Assembly (NCBI RefSeq): GCF_017356015.1
Contig: NZ_JAFIQV010000038.1
Coordinates: 1-64,000 of the forward strand
Reading direction: 5' to 3'
Length of the DNA stretch: 64,000 nt
Origin: Azospirillum sp. SYSU D00513
GTDB lineage: Bacteria; Pseudomonadota; Alphaproteobacteria; Azospirillales; Azospirillaceae
The position numbers and the translations under genes were made by a program. Shown here in pieces: positions 1 to 8,343 of this stretch (position 1 is its first letter; every line of letters begins with the position of its first letter). The notes under the pieces are model-generated. The model did not search any database and was not told where the DNA came from. It saw only the letters and a list, made by a program, of their open reading frames with translations.

Positions 1-10
1 ACGGCACAAT

Positions 11-88
<78 letters not shown>

Positions 89-92
89 ATAC

Positions 93-130
93 GCAAAAGG
101 CCCGGTTCCTGACGGAACCGGGCCTTTTGC
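93..130 (+). terminator. Rho-independent terminator after tRNA-fMet
   Basis: A perfect 17-bp inverted repeat with a 4-base loop (TGAC) starts five bases after the tRNA CCA end. The arms carry AAAA on the left and TTTT on the right, so it can terminate in both directions. Confidence 0.85.
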
Positions 131-263
131 ATTTCCGGTCCCTGATCTGCAACTTGCCGACCCGCACCAGCAAAGCCCCCCGAGGCTCGCGACCACCGTC
201 TCTGTGACAATGCCCCCCACCATCCTTCCGCGAAAAAGCCGTCCTTGCCTTCCGGCCGAACCG

Positions 264-278
264 GAACATATTAGGAAC
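264..278 (+). promoter_or_regulatory. LexA (SOS) box, GAAC-N7-GAAC
   Basis: GAAC at 264-267 and GAAC at 275-278 are separated by exactly seven bases. This is the reverse complement of the alphaproteobacterial LexA site GTTC-N7-GTTC, a direct repeat. It sits 25 bp upstream of the GTG at 303, within reach of a promoter for the radical SAM gene. It implies SOS induction of the rSAM/UdgX pair and argues that translation starts downstream of it. Binding is inferred. Confidence 0.8.
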
Positions 279-302
279 ATCATAGGAAAGGGATCAGATC
301 CG

Positions 303-1514
303 GTGGACGACGTGCTGCTCGAAAAGCTTGGAATTCTGGCCGATGCAGCGAAATACGACGCATCCTGTGCGTCGTCGGGCGCCAAGGGTCGCAAGGGTGG
401 GGCAGGGGGACTGGGCTCCACCACCGGGGCCGGCATTTGCCACGCCTATACGCCGGACGGGCGCTGTGTTTCCTTGCTCAAGATTCTGCTCACCAACTAC
501 TGTCTCTTCGACTGCGCCTACTGCATCAACCGACGTTCATCCAATGTACGCCGGGCTCGGTTCAGCGTGGACGAGGTGGTGGCCCTCACGATCGGCTTCT
601 ACAAGCGCAATTGCATCGAGGGACTGTTCCTGTCCTCGGGCATCATCCGTTCGCCGGATTACACCATGGAGCAGATGATGCTCGTGGCGAAGACCTTGCG
701 GCAGGAACACGGCTTTGCCGGATACATCCATCTGAAGACGATCCCGGAGGCCAGCCCCTGGTTGATCGAACAGGTGGGACTGTGGGCGGACCGGCTGTCG
801 ATCAACCTGGAACTGCCATCCGACCAAAGCCTGGGGCAGCTTGCCCCGGAAAAGGATGGCGCCTCCATCAGGGCGATGATGGGCCAAGTCAACGAACGGA
901 TCACGGAAGCGAAGGAGGAGCGCCGCCGCTTCTCTCCGGCTGGACAGAGCACCCAGATGATCGTTGGGGCGGATGCGGCAACGGACCAGTCCGTGCTCCA
1001 GACCAGCAACACGCTCTACCAGCGCTATGGGCTGCGCCGGGTTTACTACTCCGCCTTCAGCCCGATCCCGGAAGCGAGCACTGTCCTGCCGGCCAAGTCG
1101 CCGCCGCTCCAGCGCGAGAACCGCCTGTACCAGGCCGACTGGCTGCTGCGCTACTACGGCTTCACGGTCGATGAGATCGCTGAAGGCGGCGAGAACGGGA
1201 TGCTCGACCTCGGCGTCGATCCGAAGCTGGCCTGGGCACTGAAGAACCGCCACCGCTTTCCCGCCGACGTGAACCGCGCCGACCGGGAGCTGCTGTTGCG
1301 TGTGCCGGGCCTGGGAGCCCGTGCCGTGGACAAGATCATCGAGGCGCGGCGGCACACCGGTCTGCGCCTGGAGGATTTGCAACGGCTGTCCACCGGGGTG
1401 AAGCGGGCGCGGCCCTTCATCATCACCGTGGACCATCATCCCAACGGCCTGATCGACCGGCTGGACCTGCGTCAGCGTCTGGTGGCGCCTCCACAGCAGC
1501 TGAGCCTGTTCTGA
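303..1514 (+). CDS. Putative DNA modification/repair radical SAM protein (UdgX-linked family)
   Basis: A 403-aa protein of the radical SAM family genetically linked to UDG-like proteins (the TIGR03916 type). The [4Fe-4S] ligands are C67, C71 and C74 in a CX3CX2C motif (CLFDCAYC). A helix-hairpin-helix DNA-binding region lies at about residues 322-352 (RVPGLGARAVDKI), so it probably acts on DNA; its reaction is unknown. I chose GTG 303 because GGAAAGGG precedes it and the protein then opens like the family (LLEKLGILADAAKYD). An in-frame GTG at 204 would read through the LexA box. The stop overlaps the next ATG (TGATG), so the two genes are probably translationally coupled. Confidence 0.85.
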   Translation: MDDVLLEKLGILADAAKYDASCASSGAKGRKGGAGGLGSTTGAGICHAYTPDGRCVSLLKILLTNYCLFDCAYCINRRSSNVRRARFSVDEVVALTIGFYKRNCIEGLFLSSGIIRSPDYTMEQMMLVAKTLRQEHGFAGYIHLKTIPEASPWLIEQVGLWADRLSINLELPSDQSLGQLAPEKDGASIRAMMGQVNERITEAKEERRRFSPAGQSTQMIVGADAATDQSVLQTSNTLYQRYGLRRVYYSAFSPIPEASTVLPAKSPPLQRENRLYQADWLLRYYGFTVDEIAEGGENGMLDLGVDPKLAWALKNRHRFPADVNRADRELLLRVPGLGARAVDKIIEARRHTGLRLEDLQRLSTGVKRARPFIITVDHHPNGLIDRLDLRQRLVAPPQQLSLF

Positions 1515-2941
1515 TGGCGCTGCACCACATCGATCTCGCCGAAGGGGCGGATCTCGCCGGTTTCCGAAAGGCCGTGCGTGGGCTGGTCAGCGCCGGGATA
1601 GCGCCGGACGAGGTGCTATGGACCGCAGACGACGCCCCCCTGCTGTCCGGCGCATCCGCCACCCTCGACGTCGATGCGGCTTTGCCGATCACCCTGCCAC
1701 GCGCCGTCGGGACACTGGTGGAGGCCGTCGTCTGCCATCGGGAGCCGGAACGCTATGCCCTGCTTTACCGGCTGATCTGGCGGGTGCTGCATGGCGAGCG
1801 CGAGGTGCTGGGCTTCCACAGTGACCCGTTGATCCACCGTCTGGCGCTTCTAGAAAAAGCGGTGCGCCGCGACCTGCACAAGATGCATGCTTTTTTGCGT
1901 TTCCATGAGTTTCCTGCCGCGGACGGTGGCGACCGTTTCGTGGCCTTTTTCGAACCCGATCATTTCATCATCCAAGCCGTGGCACCCTTTTTCGTCGAAC
2001 GGTTCCAGAGCATGGATTGGTCGATCCTGACCCCCGTCGGCTCCCTGCACTGGGATCGGAACACTCTCACCGTCGGGCCTCCGGCTGCCATGCCCGATGG
2101 AATGGGCGCCGACGCGTTCCTGGCCGGCTGGAAGCGCTACTATGAGAGCACCTTCAACCCGGCACGCCTCAATCCGGTCGCGATGCGGGCCGAAATGCCC
2201 AAGAGATACTGGGCGCACATGCCCGAAGCGGAATCCATACCGAAAATGATCCGCGAGGCTCCGGCGCGCGTGCGTTCGATGATCGAGCGGGAGGCCGCCG
2301 CCCCGATCCGCCGCAACCCGGACAGGGCCGTCGCCGCCATGGCGTCCAGCCGTCCGGCCAGTTTGGAGGACCTCAACTCCATCATCCGCCGTTCGCCGTC
2401 ATTGGTGCCCGGGGCGACGCAGGCCGTCCTGGGAGAAGGACCGCAAGACGCGGCGATCGCCTTCGTCGGGGAGCAACCGGGTGACCAGGAGGATCTGCAA
2501 GGCCGTCCTTTCGTCGGACCGGCCGGGCAACTGCTGGACCGCGCAATGGCGGAAGCGGGTGTTGAGCGCGGCGCCGCCTACATGACCAACGCGGTCAAGC
2601 ACTTCAAATTCGTGCTGCGAGGAAAGCGCCGCATCCACCAATCGCCGACCACCGGAGAGGTGAAGCATTACCGGTGGTGGCTCATGGAGGAACTGCGTTT
2701 CGTTCGCCCGCGCCTGATCGTAGCGCTCGGGGCAACGGCGGCGCTCGCCCTGGCCGGACGCAAGGTCTCGGTGCTCCATGAGCGGGGACCAGCGCGTTTC
2801 GGCGATTGGAACGGGTTCGTGACCGTCCACCCCTCCTATCTGCTGCGCCTGCCTGACGAGGAGCAACGGAGCAGCGCCTACGGCGCTTTCGTTGATGAGT
2901 TGCGGCGTGCGCGGGACCTTGCCGGCGCCCCGGTGACGTAA
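1514..2941 (+). CDS. DUF4130 domain fused to UdgX-type uracil-DNA glycosylase-like domain
   Basis: A 475-aa two-domain protein. The N-terminal half (about 1-265) resembles the DUF4130 'probable DNA metabolism protein' family. The C-terminal part (about 285-475) is UdgX-like: motif GEQPGDQED at 319-327, FVGPAG at 333-338, KRRIHQ at 371-376 and HPS at 439-441. In characterised UdgX the His of KRRIH (here H375) bonds covalently to the abasic site left after uracil removal. Family-4 UDG and UdgX normally carry Cys ligands for a [4Fe-4S] cluster. Here residues 285-475 contain no cysteine, and the only Cys is C74 in the other domain. It is coupled to the radical SAM gene and shares its LexA box. 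Confidence 0.88.
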   Translation: MALHHIDLAEGADLAGFRKAVRGLVSAGIAPDEVLWTADDAPLLSGASATLDVDAALPITLPRAVGTLVEAVVCHREPERYALLYRLIWRVLHGEREVLGFHSDPLIHRLALLEKAVRRDLHKMHAFLRFHEFPAADGGDRFVAFFEPDHFIIQAVAPFFVERFQSMDWSILTPVGSLHWDRNTLTVGPPAAMPDGMGADAFLAGWKRYYESTFNPARLNPVAMRAEMPKRYWAHMPEAESIPKMIREAPARVRSMIEREAAAPIRRNPDRAVAAMASSRPASLEDLNSIIRRSPSLVPGATQAVLGEGPQDAAIAFVGEQPGDQEDLQGRPFVGPAGQLLDRAMAEAGVERGAAYMTNAVKHFKFVLRGKRRIHQSPTTGEVKHYRWWLMEELRFVRPRLIVALGATAALALAGRKVSVLHERGPARFGDWNGFVTVHPSYLLRLPDEEQRSSAYGAFVDELRRARDLAGAPVT

Positions 2942-3090
2942 AGCAGCCGATCGAACACTTCATCCCGCCCGACCGGCAGCCGCGCCCCGGAATGCTGCCG
3001 GAGCGCGAGGTCGAGCCGTTCGGGTCCAATCAGGTTCTGGCGGTGGCGGACCGCGATCACCGCACGGCCTTGCTGGAAATGCTCTGACAG

Positions 3091-3118
3091 GCTGCGGAAA
3101 AACGCCTCCTTCCGCAGC
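3091..3118. terminator. Hairpin between convergent genes
   Basis: GCTGCGGAA (3091-3099) pairs perfectly with TTCCGCAGC (3110-3118) across a 10-base loop, between the converging udgX-like and EAL genes. There is no clear U-run, so terminator function is only suggested. Confidence 0.4.
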
Positions 3119-3121
3119 GCG

Positions 3122-5395
3122 CTAAACGCCCCTTGCCTGCTCGGCGCCGATCAGCCGGGTGGCGTCTTCCGGCAGCAACGGCTGACCGTAGAGCCAGCCC
3201 TGCCCGTAACGGCAGCCATATTCCCGGAGCGTTTCGGCATCCTCGGCGGTCTCCACGCCTTCGGCGACCGTGTCGATCCCCAGGCAGCGCGACAGGTCCA
3301 GCACCGAACGGACGATCTGCCGGGTGTTCCCGGCACTGCGCATGCCCGTGACGAAGGAGCGGTCGATCTTCAGCACGTCGATGGGAAGTCGGTGCAGGTA
3401 GCTCAACGACGAATAGCCCGTCCCGAAATCATCAATGGCGACCGAGGCGCCCAAGCACCGGACGTCCTTCAGGATCGCGACCGCCTCCTCCTCGTTGCCG
3501 GCGACCACGCTCTCGGTGATTTCGAGCTTGAGTGCCCCCTTGGGCAATCCGGCGCGGGTGATGGCCTCGGTCAGGGCGAGCGGCAGGTCGGGGTCGGCGA
3601 ACTGGCGCGGCGACACGTTGACGCTCACGAAGAGCGGAAGGCCGAAACGGGTCCAGAGCGCCGCCTGACGCGTCGCTTCCTCCAGCACCCAGCGGCCGAG
3701 GGCAAAGATGAGACCGGTTTCCTCGGCGATCGGGATGAACTCCGCCGGTGACAGGATGCCCCGCGACGCATGGTCCCAGCGCACCAGCGCTTCGAATCCG
3801 GCGAGGCCGCCGTCGGCGAGCCGCACGATCGGCTGATAGGCGACCCAGAGCCCGCCCGGCCGCCGGACGTTCCGTTCCGTCTCCACGTTGAAGGCCACCT
3901 CCATGGCCGTGCGGAGATCGGATTCCAGCGTGAGACGGTTGACGCGGGAGGCGCGCAGGGCGGCGTCGAACACCACGACGGCATCGGCCGCCGCCTGAAG
4001 GCTCGCCATGACCGCGTCGTCGAGGATCTGCTCGTGCCAGGGTGCCACCTCCATGCCGAGCCCGACGCGCAGCTTGATGGAGCGGTTCGCCAGATGGAAG
4101 GGACGCGCCAGGCAGCCGCGCAGGGCATCCGCCATCATGCCGGGATCGGTCATGCCGCAGGGCAACGCCACCGCCAGGCAGTTGGGCGCGATCCGCGCCA
4201 GCACGGCACCGTCCAGCAGCGCCCCGGCGCAACGCCGCGCGGCCTCGACCGCCAGCGACTCCGCGAAATCCTGTCCCAGCCCCGCGACGATGGCGTCGAA
4301 GTCGATGAAACGCACCGCAAGGACGCACAGGGCGGCTTCCCCGCCCATCGGCGCCCCACCCGTCGATGCCCCACCCATCGATGCCCCACCCATCGATGCC
4401 ATCGCGCGCGTCAGGCCGGCCCGGTTCGGCAGGCCGGTGGCGGCATCGGCGTAGGCCAGACGCTCGAGCGCCGCCGCCGCCGCCTTGCGCTCCGTGATGT
4501 CGCGGATGAAGGCCGTGAACAGACGGCGCCCGGCGACCTGGACTTCGCTGAAGGTCATTTCCGCCGGAAACTCCGCGCCGGACTGGCGCCGGCCCGGCAT
4601 CTCCACCCGCTGGCCGAACGGCCCGCTCCCGTCAACGGACAGGCGGCGCCCGACGGTGCCGGCGTAATCCGCGCGCAGCCGCTCCGGAACGATGACGTCC
4701 CACAGCGGAAGACCGACCGCCTCCCCGCGCGACAGGCCGAACATCGCCTCCGCCGCCGGATTGAACTCGACGATGCGCCCCGCTTCGTCGGCGGTGACGA
4801 TGGCGTCGAGCGAGGTGGCGACGATCGCGGCCCGGACCGCCTCGCTGCGGGAGTAGCCGCTGGAGGAGCGGGCCACCGCCAGCGCGACCGACGCCGCGAC
4901 GAGCCGGAGTGCCGCGACCTCCTCCTCCGTCCATTCCCGCTCCGAAAAGCAGCTGTCGAGCCCGATATGCCCCCACCAGGCACCGGCAACCATGATGGGG
5001 ACGGAGAGGAAGGACAGGATCCTCTGATGCTCGAAATCCGCGCGCAGGTAGCCGGTGAGGTCGCGCGTGTGGCCCCGGATGACCTCGCCCCGCCGCCGCC
5101 GCTCCGTCCAGGACATGAAGAGCGGGTCGGCGTCCCTCAGGTTCTCGTCGGTGTTCCGCCGGTCGCCCGTCAGCGGGGCGAGGCCGTCCCGCGCCCAGTC
5201 GGCGAGGCAGGTCTGCGCCAGCCCGAAACCGCCGTGTTCGTGAAGCCGGAACAGATAGGCCCGGTCGGCCCCGGTGAGCTGGCCGAGTTCCGCCAGGATG
5301 GCCCTGGCCTCCGTGCTCCAATCCGCCGAGCCGGAGATCCGTTCGATCAGGGACGCGACCCCGGCGATCATCGGCGGCACGGCGCCGCCCCCCAT
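3122..5395 (-). CDS. GAF-PAS-degenerate GGDEF-EAL protein, probable c-di-GMP phosphodiesterase
   Basis: A 757-aa protein without membrane segments: a GAF sensor (about 15-170), PAS (about 185-305), a GGDEF-like domain (about 310-480) and EAL (about 505-750). The EAL domain has the signature EAL (535-537) and the loop-6 motif DDFGTGYSSL, so hydrolysis of c-di-GMP to pGpG is likely. The diguanylate cyclase active site is lost: APNCLA occupies the place of GGDEF, so that domain is probably regulatory. A GGAxM/T repeat interrupts the start of the GGDEF domain (332-352). ATG 5395 has GAGGAG eight bases upstream. Neighbours give no clue to the signal. Confidence 0.88.
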   Translation of the reverse strand: MGGGAVPPMIAGVASLIERISGSADWSTEARAILAELGQLTGADRAYLFRLHEHGGFGLAQTCLADWARDGLAPLTGDRRNTDENLRDADPLFMSWTERRRRGEVIRGHTRDLTGYLRADFEHQRILSFLSVPIMVAGAWWGHIGLDSCFSEREWTEEEVAALRLVAASVALAVARSSSGYSRSEAVRAAIVATSLDAIVTADEAGRIVEFNPAAEAMFGLSRGEAVGLPLWDVIVPERLRADYAGTVGRRLSVDGSGPFGQRVEMPGRRQSGAEFPAEMTFSEVQVAGRRLFTAFIRDITERKAAAAALERLAYADAATGLPNRAGLTRAMASMGGASMGGASTGGAPMGGEAALCVLAVRFIDFDAIVAGLGQDFAESLAVEAARRCAGALLDGAVLARIAPNCLAVALPCGMTDPGMMADALRGCLARPFHLANRSIKLRVGLGMEVAPWHEQILDDAVMASLQAAADAVVVFDAALRASRVNRLTLESDLRTAMEVAFNVETERNVRRPGGLWVAYQPIVRLADGGLAGFEALVRWDHASRGILSPAEFIPIAEETGLIFALGRWVLEEATRQAALWTRFGLPLFVSVNVSPRQFADPDLPLALTEAITRAGLPKGALKLEITESVVAGNEEEAVAILKDVRCLGASVAIDDFGTGYSSLSYLHRLPIDVLKIDRSFVTGMRSAGNTRQIVRSVLDLSRCLGIDTVAEGVETAEDAETLREYGCRYGQGWLYGQPLLPEDATRLIGAEQARGV
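4344..4400. repeat. 15-bp tandem repeat inside the EAL protein gene
   Basis: Three full copies and one partial copy of CCCATCGATGCCCCA-like units (4344, 4359, 4374, 4389). The period is a multiple of three, so the frame is kept and the repeat encodes about four GGA(S/T/P)M units in a linker. The last copies are identical, suggesting recent slippage. Confidence 0.8.
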
Positions 5396-5550
5396 CCCGG
5401 ACTCCTCGGCTCATCCACCGGCCAGCCGGGAATGCTGGAGTTGGACGGACATTGGCTGAGCATGCTTGGCCTTCCGACCTTGGGCGAAATTCCACCCAAG
5501 CATATATACGATTTATCGCATATGCCACGCATCTGCGGCGGCGACGTTGT

Positions 5551-5573
5551 AATAAAGGGGCAACGCCGCCCCT
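5551..5573 (-). terminator. Terminator after the Atu4866-family gene
   Basis: On the minus strand AGGGGC-GGCGTT-GCCCCT is followed by TTATT, 14 bases past the stop codon of the gene ending at 5587. Confidence 0.6.
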
Positions 5574-5586
5574 GCCGCTTTCGCCA

Positions 5587-5964
5587 TCAGCGCTCCCGGT
5601 AGAGGATCATGCCCGCGTGGTGGAGCACGCCGTCGATGAAGTCGCCGTCGGCGGTGAAGCCGGTGTCGTCCACATAGTCGATGTGATTCCCCCGGATCGT
5701 GTAGCGCCCCTGGTAGGCGCTCTTCCGGTCGCCCCGGGCCTCGTCATAACGGCCGTTCGGCAGGAGTTCGTGGCGGATGTAGCCGTCCGCCGTGACCCAC
5801 ATCCCGACATAGTCATGCTGCGTCATGCTTTCCGTTCCCTCTTCTGCTTTGGTCGAGGTTGCCTCCGCTCCCCTGCCGGGCTGTGCTGCGGCCGTGAGGG
5901 CGGCCGCCAGGAGGAGGCAGATGGCTCCGGCGCGGAGCCCCGTTATCCGATGAGTGTCCGTCAT
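5587..5964 (-). CDS. Atu4866-family exported protein
   Basis: A 125-aa protein with an N-terminal signal peptide (hydrophobic LLLAAALTAAA around residues 17-27). The body matches the Atu4866 family (MWVTADGYIRHELLPNGRYDE, broken here only by length), a small beta-rich fold of unknown function. ATG 5964 has GGAG six bases upstream. It starts 14 bp after the SDR stop and is probably co-transcribed with it. Atu4866 proteins often sit beside SDR/AraC pairs as here, but the role is unknown. Confidence 0.75.
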   Translation of the reverse strand: MTDTHRITGLRAGAICLLLAAALTAAAQPGRGAEATSTKAEEGTESMTQHDYVGMWVTADGYIRHELLPNGRYDEARGDRKSAYQGRYTIRGNHIDYVDDTGFTADGDFIDGVLHHAGMILYRER

Positions 5965-5977
5965 GGAGTGCTCCCCG

Positions 5978-6814
5978 TCAGCGCGCGCCGTCGGTGGAGA
6001 CGGAGAGCGCGCGCCACCGCTCGATCTCGCTCCGCACGGCGTCCAGCTTCCCGGTGATCGCCTCGACCGCGTCGGTGCCGGCGGCGTAGCGCAGGGGCGG
6101 CTCCTCGGAAGCGGCCAGCGTCACGAGAGCCGCACCCAGCTTCGCCGGATCGCCGGCCTGCTTGTGGTTGTGCGCCTCGTAGGTGGCCTGCCACTCGGCG
6201 GCCGACGCGGCGTAGTCCGCGATGCTGCCCGTCCCGTAGCGGACGGAGCTGCCGTCGAGGAAGTCCGTGCGGAAGAAGCCCGGCTCCACGATGGTGACGC
6301 GGATGCCGAACTGCCCGACCTCCAGCGCCAGGGATTCCGAGAAGCCTTCCACGGCGAATTTCGTGGCGCAGTAGATCGAGGCTCCCTGGAAGCCGAGCAT
6401 TCCGCCCATGGAGGACAGGTTGAAGATGCGCCCGGCGCGCTGCCGCCGCATGACGGGCAGGACGGCGCGGGTGACGTTGAGGGTGCCGAAGAAGTTCGTG
6501 TCGAACTGCCGGTCGGCGTCCTCGGCGGCGATCTCCTCGAAGGCGCCGAGTTGACCGTAGCCCGCGTTGTTGACCAGCACGTCGATGCGTCCGAACCGCG
6601 CGGCCGCGGCCTCGGCGGCCTCCACCGCCCGCGCCCCGTCGGTGACGTCCAGCTCCAGCGCCAGCACCTTGCCGGCGTGTGCCTGGAAGACCTCTTCGAT
6701 GCGCGCGGCGTTGCGGCCCGTCGCAACCACGCGGTCGCCCGCCTCCAGAGCCGCCCGGGCGATCGCCGCGCCGATTCCACGCGCCGCACCGGTGATGAAC
6801 CAGGTCTTGCTCAT
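5978..6814 (-). CDS. SDR family oxidoreductase
   Basis: A 278-aa classical short-chain dehydrogenase/reductase. The Rossmann nucleotide motif TGAARGIG is at about residues 8-15, NNAG around residues 86-89, and the catalytic Tyr/Lys pair is YCATK at about 152-156. Substrate unknown. TGRNA after the second strand suggests NADP(H) preference (Arg following the dinucleotide fold). ATG 6814 follows GGGAG. It is transcribed away from an AraC-family gene starting at 7061, a common arrangement in which the regulator activates the dehydrogenase. Confidence 0.85.
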   Translation of the reverse strand: MSKTWFITGAARGIGAAIARAALEAGDRVVATGRNAARIEEVFQAHAGKVLALELDVTDGARAVEAAEAAAARFGRIDVLVNNAGYGQLGAFEEIAAEDADRQFDTNFFGTLNVTRAVLPVMRRQRAGRIFNLSSMGGMLGFQGASIYCATKFAVEGFSESLALEVGQFGIRVTIVEPGFFRTDFLDGSSVRYGTGSIADYAASAAEWQATYEAHNHKQAGDPAKLGAALVTLAASEEPPLRYAAGTDAVEAITGKLDAVRSEIERWRALSVSTDGAR

Positions 6815-7060
6815 GTCTCAACTCCCACTTGGATGTGCGTCTGGCCGGGGCCGATCCCCGGACCGCGGCGGGGCGCCGCGATGGGTGGAAGATGACGTCC
6901 GGCGCCCCTGGGCCGGTAGACCAGAGCTGCGAGGATCTTGCCTGATCCTCCAGACCTGCGCCGTGGCGATACCGGCAGGGGCATGGACGGGTTATCTTGC
7001 GGATGGAGAACGGAGCGAGGCCGTATCGGCACCGAGCGGACGGGAGAGGAGGAACTGGAG

Positions 7061-7990
7061 ATGCAAGGACGGAAGGAACTCGCGGCCCTGATTGAACGAT
7101 ACGCTACGACGGACGGGGTGCATCCGACCGCCATCCCGCGCGTCCATCTGATCCGCGTGTCGCGGCCGACCGAACCTATTCATGTGCTGCACGAGCCGGC
7201 CCTGTGCATCGTCGCGCAGGGGCGCAAGCAGGTCATGCTGGGGGAGAGCGTCTACGCCTACGGGCCGGAGCAGTATCTGGTGGTCTCGGTCGATCTGCCC
7301 ATCGCGGGACAGGTGACCGAGGCCACGCCGGACCAGCCCTATCTCTGCCTGCGCCTCGATCTCGACCCGGCGATGCTCAGCGCCCTCATGCTGGATGCCG
7401 GCGGCACCCCGGACCGCACCGCGGCGGAGAGCCGGGAAAAGGACAGGCGCGCGACGGGCGCCGGGCTGTCGCTCAGCATGGTCACGCCGGAGCTGCTGGA
7501 CTCCGCGGTCCGGCTCCTGCGGCTGCTGGCCGCGCCGCGCGACATCCCGATCCTCGCCCCGCTGGCGGAGCGGGAAATCCTCTACCGGCTGCTCACCGGC
7601 GAACAATCCGCCCAATTCCGGCAGATCGCGCTCGCCGACGGCAAGCTTCAGCGGGTCAACCGCGCCATCCGCTGGATCAAGCAGAACTTCGCGGAGCCCT
7701 TCAGCATCGACCGTGTCGCCGCCGAGGCGCGGATGAGCCCGTCCGCTCTCCACCAGCATTTCAAGGCGGTGACCGCGATGAGCCCGTTGCAGTACCAGAA
7801 GCAGCTCCGGCTCCAGGAGGCGCGCCGGCTGATCGTCAGCCGCGCCATGGACGCGGCCACGGCGGGTTTCAACGTCGGCTACGAGAGCCCGTCGCAGTTC
7901 AGCCGGGAATACCGCCGGATGTTCGGCGCGCCGCCCCTGCGGGACGTCGCCCGGCTGCGGGCCGCCCCCGACCTCTTCCAGCCGGTCTGA
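7061..7990 (+). CDS. AraC-family transcriptional regulator (AraC_N type)
   Basis: A 309-aa regulator. The N-terminal cupin-like AraC_N domain (about 25-185; PALCIVAQGRKQV, YLVVSVDLP) precedes a C-terminal double helix-turn-helix (about 200-300; MSPSALHQHFKAVT, GYESPSQFSREYRRMFG). ATG 7061 is chosen because GGAGGA lies 10 bases upstream; upstream in-frame starts lack a ribosome site. The gene is divergent from the SDR/Atu4866 pair with about 245 bp between starts, so it probably controls that pair in response to an unknown small molecule. Confidence 0.86.
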   Translation: MQGRKELAALIERYATTDGVHPTAIPRVHLIRVSRPTEPIHVLHEPALCIVAQGRKQVMLGESVYAYGPEQYLVVSVDLPIAGQVTEATPDQPYLCLRLDLDPAMLSALMLDAGGTPDRTAAESREKDRRATGAGLSLSMVTPELLDSAVRLLRLLAAPRDIPILAPLAEREILYRLLTGEQSAQFRQIALADGKLQRVNRAIRWIKQNFAEPFSIDRVAAEARMSPSALHQHFKAVTAMSPLQYQKQLRLQEARRLIVSRAMDAATAGFNVGYESPSQFSREYRRMFGAPPLRDVARLRAAPDLFQPV

Positions 7991-8105
7991 CCACGCACGC
8001 CCATCCAATAGGGGCACCCGCCCCGAAAGCCCGCATGCCGATGGCCTGTCCATCTGCTAGCGTGAGCCCCGCCGAAAGGCGATGGTTAACAAATCGGAGG
8101 AACCG

Positions 8106-8315
8106 ATGGCAAGACGAGGCAAGATCATTCAGGCGGGGGAACGTTTCACCCGCGCGGACGCCTCGACCAAGGTCTATGAGGTGATCGAACTCGTCGAGAA
8201 GCCGGGCCATGCGCCGCACGCGCGCCTTCTCCTGGAGGAGGGCACCCCGACCGACGTGCTGCTCGTCAGCGTGAGCGCCCTCCAGGACCGGAACTTATGG
8301 CGGCGCGTGGATTGA
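8106..8315 (+). CDS. Hypothetical protein, 69 aa
   Basis: A short soluble basic-to-acidic protein (MARRGKIIQAGERFTRAD...), not recognised. ATG 8106 follows CGGAGGAACCG, a strong ribosome site, which decides this start over an in-frame ATG at 8082. Codon third positions are GC-rich like the neighbours. No membrane segment or known motif. It stands alone between AraC and a convergent SH3 gene. Confidence 0.6.
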   Translation: MARRGKIIQAGERFTRADASTKVYEVIELVEKPGHAPHARLLLEEGTPTDVLLVSVSALQDRNLWRRVD

Positions 8316-8343
8316 TGCCGCGCGGCCCTCGACGCCCAACTCC

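Noticed and set aside
2942..3121. Possible remnant of a transposase or other gene after udgX
   Set aside because: A short open stretch ends in TGA, but there is no recognisable motif, ribosome site or inverted terminal repeat.
3770..5602. 610-codon open frame on the plus strand antisense to the EAL protein
   Set aside because: High-GC shadow: no ribosome site, no family resemblance, Arg/Pro/Gly-rich; the opposite strand has clear GAF, PAS and EAL domains.
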